In this document: piece by piece, positions 32,376 to 35,154 of the stretch
How the letters are laid out: each line of letters starts with the position of its first letter
Position numbering within the stretch: the first letter of the stretch is position 1
NCBI GenBank assembly: GCA_900767645.1
Contig: CAAFZY010000038.1
Location: 1 to 35,154 of the forward strand
Origin: Alphaproteobacteria bacterium
Lineage (GTDB): Bacteria > Pseudomonadota > Alphaproteobacteria > RF32 > CAG-239
Direction of reading: 5' to 3'
DNA length: 35,154 nucleotides
Notes under the pieces: model-generated
Databases searched by the model: none
What the model was told of the DNA's origin: nothing
Seen by the model: only the letters and a program-made list of their open reading frames with translations
Made by a program: the position numbers and the translations under genes

Positions 32376-32384
32376 GGGGCGGGT

Positions 32385-33086
32385 ATGGAGTATCGATTGC
32401 CGTTTTTTGATGAGCGTAACGCCCCGATAGATACCATAATTTTACACTGCAATGCTTTTACGGCGGAGCAGGCGTTGGAGTCGTTTCGGCAGGCGGAAGT
32501 TTCGGCACATTATTTAATCGGGCTTGACGGCAAAGTTTATAATTCGGTTGATGATGATAAACGCGCGTGGCATGCCGGTAAAAGCTATTGGCAGGGGCGA
32601 GAAGGGCTTAATCATAATTCAATCGGAATAGAAGTTTGTAATTTGACCTTAGGGCAATCGCCTTATAATCAAAAACAAATCAGGGCGGTGCTTGCGCTGT
32701 GCAAACGGCTGATGAAAAAATATCATATCAAGCCGCAAAATGTGTTGGGGCATTCTGACATTGCGCCGACTCGCAAACCCGACCCCGGAATATGCTTTCC
32801 ATGGCGATATTTGGCAAGGCACGGCGTTGGGGTTTGGTATAATTTACGCAATGCCGATAAGGTTACAGAGGTTGACGAGCAAAAAATGCTTGCCGCAATC
32901 GGGTATGATGTTGCAAATTTAACTGCTGCGAAATGGGCGTTTTGCAGGCATTGGTTACCGGAAGTCGTGCCGATTGACAATGATGTTATGCATTTGCTGA
33001 ACAACCCGTATAATCAGCGGTTTGATGCTGAAAAACAAAAGTTTTCCGCGGTGTTGAGGGCGGTGTATATGCAATTTGGCAAGTGA
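32385..33086 (+). CDS. AmpD-like N-acetylmuramoyl-L-alanine amidase
   Basis: A 233-residue amidase_2 (PGRP-like) domain. The zinc and catalytic residues expected for AmpD are present: His in ILHCNAF (about 21), Glu in SIGIEVCN, His in LGHSDIAPTRKPDPG, and Lys-Pro-Asp after it. There is no signal peptide, so like AmpD it probably recycles muropeptides in the cytoplasm. It has an extra C-terminal helical region (about 165-233) of the putative peptidoglycan-binding type. GGGGCGG serves as SD. Cotranscribed with deoB by spacing. Confidence 0.92.
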   Translation: MEYRLPFFDERNAPIDTIILHCNAFTAEQALESFRQAEVSAHYLIGLDGKVYNSVDDDKRAWHAGKSYWQGREGLNHNSIGIEVCNLTLGQSPYNQKQIRAVLALCKRLMKKYHIKPQNVLGHSDIAPTRKPDPGICFPWRYLARHGVGVWYNLRNADKVTEVDEQKMLAAIGYDVANLTAAKWAFCRHWLPEVVPIDNDVMHLLNNPYNQRFDAEKQKFSAVLRAVYMQFGK

Positions 33087-33111
33087 TTTTACAAGATTTT
33101 ATATTTTCTTG

Positions 33112-33142
33112 TTGATTTTGTCAAAAATAAGCATAATATAAT
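33112..33142 (+). promoter_or_regulatory. Candidate promoter of orphan gene 3
   Basis: TTGATT (33112-33117) with TATAAT (33137-33142), spacer 19 nt, or alternatively TTGTTG (33109) with CATAAT (33132), spacer 17. The following leader of about 30 nt is AT-rich and lacks an SD. Confidence 0.5.
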
Positions 33143-33178
33143 AGCTGAATAATAATTATTAAAAAATTAAATAGTATT

Positions 33179-33445
33179 ATGGGAAATCAAAATCATCAAA
33201 AAGCGGAAGAATTCCGTCGTCAGATTGCCCTCCCTGTTCAGAGAAATTCTGCAATCAGTGAGTTGCTAACTAAGTCATCTTATGACGAATCTGACAAATT
33301 GAGAATCAAAATCCTATTCCAGAAAAAGGGATATCTGGAGGGTTGCAAAGATAATTACAAGCTTCTTATTGCTAAGGTTATGACCATCGGTGATGAAAAG
33401 CTTGCTGAGAAAGCGACTACTTTCTTGAATACCTTCTCGAAGTAG
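33179..33445 (+). CDS. Hypothetical protein, 88 residues, no SD (orphan gene 3)
   Basis: I do not recognise it. It is a small, basic, helical soluble protein. The N-terminus is MGNQNHQKAEEFRRQIALPV; a KLRIKILFQKKGYLEG segment and a C-terminal helix ending TTFLNTFSK follow. It has its own promoter candidate and a clear terminator, and the start context AGTATTATG lacks an SD, as in orphan genes 1 and 2. Its codons (CTC, CCT, TCT, GGT) look different from neighbouring genes, which favour TTG/TTA and CCG; I did not compute this. Confidence 0.7.
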   Translation: MGNQNHQKAEEFRRQIALPVQRNSAISELLTKSSYDESDKLRIKILFQKKGYLEGCKDNYKLLIAKVMTIGDEKLAEKATTFLNTFSK

Positions 33446-33469
33446 TTTTGTCTTCAGCCATATTTAATG

Positions 33470-33503
33470 AAGGTTACGAGTTGTGAAATTCGTAACCTTT
33501 TTT
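33470..33503 (+). terminator. Terminator of orphan gene 3
   Basis: A 10-bp stem AAGGTTACGA/TCGTAACCTT (33470-33479 with 33490-33499) with a 10-nt loop and a T run. Confidence 0.85.
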
Positions 33504-33527
33504 GTTGTTCAAAATCTGATAAAGTAC

Positions 33528-33555
33528 TTGTAAACAAAATGAGAGGCGGTATAAT
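33528..33555 (+). promoter_or_regulatory. kdsB promoter
   Basis: TTGTAA (33528-33533), a 16-nt spacer and TATAAT (33550-33555), 35 nt before the kdsB start codon. Confidence 0.6.
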
Positions 33556-33590
33556 GTGCGCATTGATAAACTTTAATGAAAGGATATAAT

Positions 33591-34370
33591 ATGACTAAAG
33601 TTATTACCATGATGCCGGTGCGTTTAGCTGCTACTCGTTTGCCGAATAAGCCGTTGCTTAACATTAACGGTAAAACCTTAATTCAACGTGTTTATGAAAA
33701 TGTTGAAAAAGCTTTGGGTGAAAAAAGCGATATCGCTATTGCCGCCGGCGATCAGGCGATTGTTGATGAATGCAACAAGTTCGGGGCAACTGCTATTTTG
33801 ACCGATCCGGCTTTGCCGAGCGGAACAGATCGTATTGCCGCCGCCTTAAAAGTGCTTGACCCGAAAGGCGAAAAATATGACATCGTGGTTGACTTTCAGG
33901 GCGATAACTTAAACGTTGATCCGGCAGTTTGCCTGCCGCTTGTTGAAATGGTGCAAAAAACCGATTGCGATATTGCTACTTGCGGTATGATTATTAAAAA
34001 TGAAGATGATAAAAATAATCCGAATGTGGTTAAAATTGTGATGGGATTGAAAGAAGGCGAAAAGGAAGCTCGTTGTTTGTATTTCACTCGCGCTACCGCT
34101 CCATATACACGCAACCCTGAAAAGTGTCCGAATCAGGATTTGTATCATCATATCGGTATTTATGTATTCAAAGCCGCTTCATTACAGAAAATGGTTTCAT
34201 TGCCGACCGGCGTTTTGGAAAAACGCGAAGCTCTGGAACAATTGCGCGCACTTGAAAACGGCATGACCATTCGCGCTCGTTTGGTTGAAGATATCAGATT
34301 GGTTAAACAAGCTCCTGCCGATATTAATACTCAAGAGGATCTTGAGGCATCTCTCCCGTGGATAAAATAA
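33591..34370 (+). CDS. kdsB: CMP-KDO synthetase (3-deoxy-manno-octulosonate cytidylyltransferase)
   Basis: KdsB activates KDO with CTP for lipopolysaccharide core synthesis, so the cell probably makes LPS. The 259-residue protein has the nucleotide-binding N-terminus (PVRLAATRLPNKPLLNI), the conserved DFQGDNLNVDP near residue 100, and YHHIGIYVFKA. It ends DINTQEDLEAS. The ATG at 33591 is chosen because AAAGGA lies 6 nt upstream; the ATG at 33576 overlaps that SD. Confidence 0.95.
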   Translation: MTKVITMMPVRLAATRLPNKPLLNINGKTLIQRVYENVEKALGEKSDIAIAAGDQAIVDECNKFGATAILTDPALPSGTDRIAAALKVLDPKGEKYDIVVDFQGDNLNVDPAVCLPLVEMVQKTDCDIATCGMIIKNEDDKNNPNVVKIVMGLKEGEKEARCLYFTRATAPYTRNPEKCPNQDLYHHIGIYVFKAASLQKMVSLPTGVLEKREALEQLRALENGMTIRARLVEDIRLVKQAPADINTQEDLEASLPWIK

Positions 34371-34399
34371 TTGTGAGCAAGATTTAATGTACACATATA

Positions 34400-34423
34400 A
34401 AAGCCTCCCTAATGGGAGGCTTT
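34400..34423. terminator. Bidirectional terminator between kdsB and prepilin gene 3
   Basis: A 10-bp stem AAAGCCTCCC/GGGAGGCTTT (34400-34409 with 34414-34423) with a TAAT loop; T-rich on the minus side. Confidence 0.85.
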
Positions 34424-34427
34424 GTCG

Positions 34428-35138
34428 TTATTGCCAAAGAATGTACAGCCAGCTTAATTTGTCGGTATTGCAAAGCGCTTCAAAATCACTGACTTTTAAG
34501 TCTTTCAGGCATTTGTTGTTTTTTGTGCAGTATTTGTCACCGTAAATGTGCCCCTGATAGGAATAGTCTTCTTTTACCGTACTTTCAAGCATCCACAGAT
34601 TGGCGGAGTTCTCCTTGGCCGTTTGTACAAAGTTGTAGCATACTTCTTTTTGCACGCTGTTTAAAGAGATTGAAATACCTCCTTTGTAATTGGAGCTTAA
34701 GTTTGTGGCATAAATAGCTAAGCTGTTTCCGAAGTTGTCCAGTATGGAATATTCATTTTGATATTTAAATCCGTCAGGAATTAGACCTAATTTGTAAAAG
34801 AATTCACCGTAATACACTCCGTTTTCTTCTTGTTTAAGTTCGGAGCTGTAGCGCAAAACGTCATTTAAAAGGAGGTTAAATGCTTCGGCATGTTTATTGA
34901 GCTTATATTTCATCATTGCTTTAGAATAACCGGCAATTGCCCCGACGGAAAGCACTCCAATGATTGCGAGTACGCCGAGCATTTCCACCATAGACCGCCC
35001 TGCACACAAGCTGTCACACTCCGACTTGATCGGAGTGTCCAGGTCAAATAAAGAAGCAAATTTTTTCCACCTTGATATTCGGGTCAAGCCCGAATATGAC
35101 ATGGTGTGGTGTAAAAGGCGTCTAAAATTTGATTTCAT
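34428..35138 (-). CDS. Type IV prepilin-like protein 3 with in-frame palindromic insertion
   Basis: A 236-residue family member. After MKSN the reading frame runs through about 41 extra residues (to Ala46) before the common GRSMVEM (Gly47). From there it matches copies 1 and 2: the same hydrophobic helix, a Cys in KEVCYNFVQTAKE, GDKYCTKNNKC, a Cys in DFEALC, and a WLYILWQ end. The extra DNA is a pair of palindromes of a dispersed-repeat type. The leader peptide is thus 47 residues instead of 6. Whether the prepilin peptidase still processes it is unknown. The ATG at 35138 has GAGGAG 9 nt upstream, as in copy 2. Confidence 0.83.
   Translation of the reverse strand: MKSNFRRLLHHTMSYSGLTRISRWKKFASLFDLDTPIKSECDSLCAGRSMVEMLGVLAIIGVLSVGAIAGYSKAMMKYKLNKHAEAFNLLLNDVLRYSSELKQEENGVYYGEFFYKLGLIPDGFKYQNEYSILDNFGNSLAIYATNLSSNYKGGISISLNSVQKEVCYNFVQTAKENSANLWMLESTVKEDYSYQGHIYGDKYCTKNNKCLKDLKVSDFEALCNTDKLSWLYILWQ
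35015..35100. repeat. RPE-like paired palindromic element inside prepilin gene 3
   Basis: Two inverted repeats, ACACTCCGA-CTTGA-TCGGAGTGT (35016-35038) and ATATTCGGG-TCAAG-CCCGAATAT (35075-35097), flank a 36-nt AT-rich centre. Both have the TCAAG/CTTGA core of repeats widespread in alphaproteobacterial genomes. Rickettsial palindromic elements are the known precedent for in-frame insertion into genes. Here it keeps the reading frame, giving a segment with SGLTRISRWKK. Confidence 0.8.
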
Positions 35139-35154
35139 AGCTAAAATCTCCTCA
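35139..35154 (-). promoter_or_regulatory. Start of pilin leader, copy 4 (cut by right edge)
   Basis: The last 16 nt read, on the minus strand, TGAGGAGATTTTAGCT directly before the ATG. This is identical to the 3' hairpin arm of copy 3. The rest of the leader lies beyond the edge. Confidence 0.75.

Noticed and set aside
1..35154. Prophage, insertion sequence or integrative element
   Set aside because: No integrase, transposase, phage structural gene or att-like tRNA junction was found; the repeats seen are small palindromic or leader elements only.

Overview
The window looks like a chromosomal segment of an AT-rich, fermentative alphaproteobacterium. Three things in the sequence support this. 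It has a circularly permuted, two-piece tmRNA gene whose tag begins ANDNF. An SspB-type ClpXP adaptor is coupled to a small ribbon-helix-helix protein. The order zinc-ribbon protein (divergent) - ftsE - ftsX - ydcF-like - plsC-like is also typical of alphaproteobacteria. A full-length bifunctional AdhE and the absence of any respiratory gene here suggest an anaerobic or microaerobic, host-associated life. From memory, prepilin-like proteins starting GRSMVEML are common in uncultured gut alphaproteobacterial genomes (RF32-like or 'Azospirillum CAG' bins). That lineage assignment is inference.

Layout. 1-2755: leader of a pilin gene lying off the left edge, then accB-accC-membrane protein (minus). 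3006-3683: a small HTH gene, a candidate structured RNA with its own promoter and terminator, and the adhE promoter. 3684-6302: adhE. 6386-7918: prepilin-like gene 1 and a DsbA-family oxidoreductase. 8048-9765: DUF47 regulator and PiT phosphate permease. 9857-14481: an orphan gene, then metG, a membrane-anchored degenerate nuclease-like protein and trkH. 14478-15867 (minus): tmRNA, sspB and an RHH gene. 15915-18894: prepilin-like gene 2, an XRE regulator, a 63-residue gene, a LysR-type regulator and a shortened LysR-like protein. 18990-23892: GNAT, then (minus) zinc-ribbon protein, yqeY, dnaG and an amino-acid permease. 24031-26999: ftsE-ftsX-ydcF-plsC. 27084-34370: a second orphan gene, a HAD phosphatase, single-chain GlyRS, a LysE exporter, deoB, an amidase, a third orphan gene and kdsB. 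34428-35138: prepilin-like gene 3.

How the parts work together. The most distinctive system is a dispersed family of prepilin-like genes, three in the window plus one implied off the left edge, all on the minus strand. They share an almost invariant 60-nt non-coding leader and a potential hairpin that buries the Shine-Dalgarno sequence. The leader is far better conserved than synonymous sites in the coding region. The mature proteins share a C-terminal four-cysteine pattern, and a DsbA-family gene lies next to one of them. The second notable system is a tagging-and-degradation cluster: tmRNA, then its likely delivery adaptor SspB. The tmRNA intervening segment is enlarged to about 341 nt by two identical 98-bp palindromic repeats. 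Both ends of the window fall inside the pilin leader, which suggests an assembly that stopped at this repeat.
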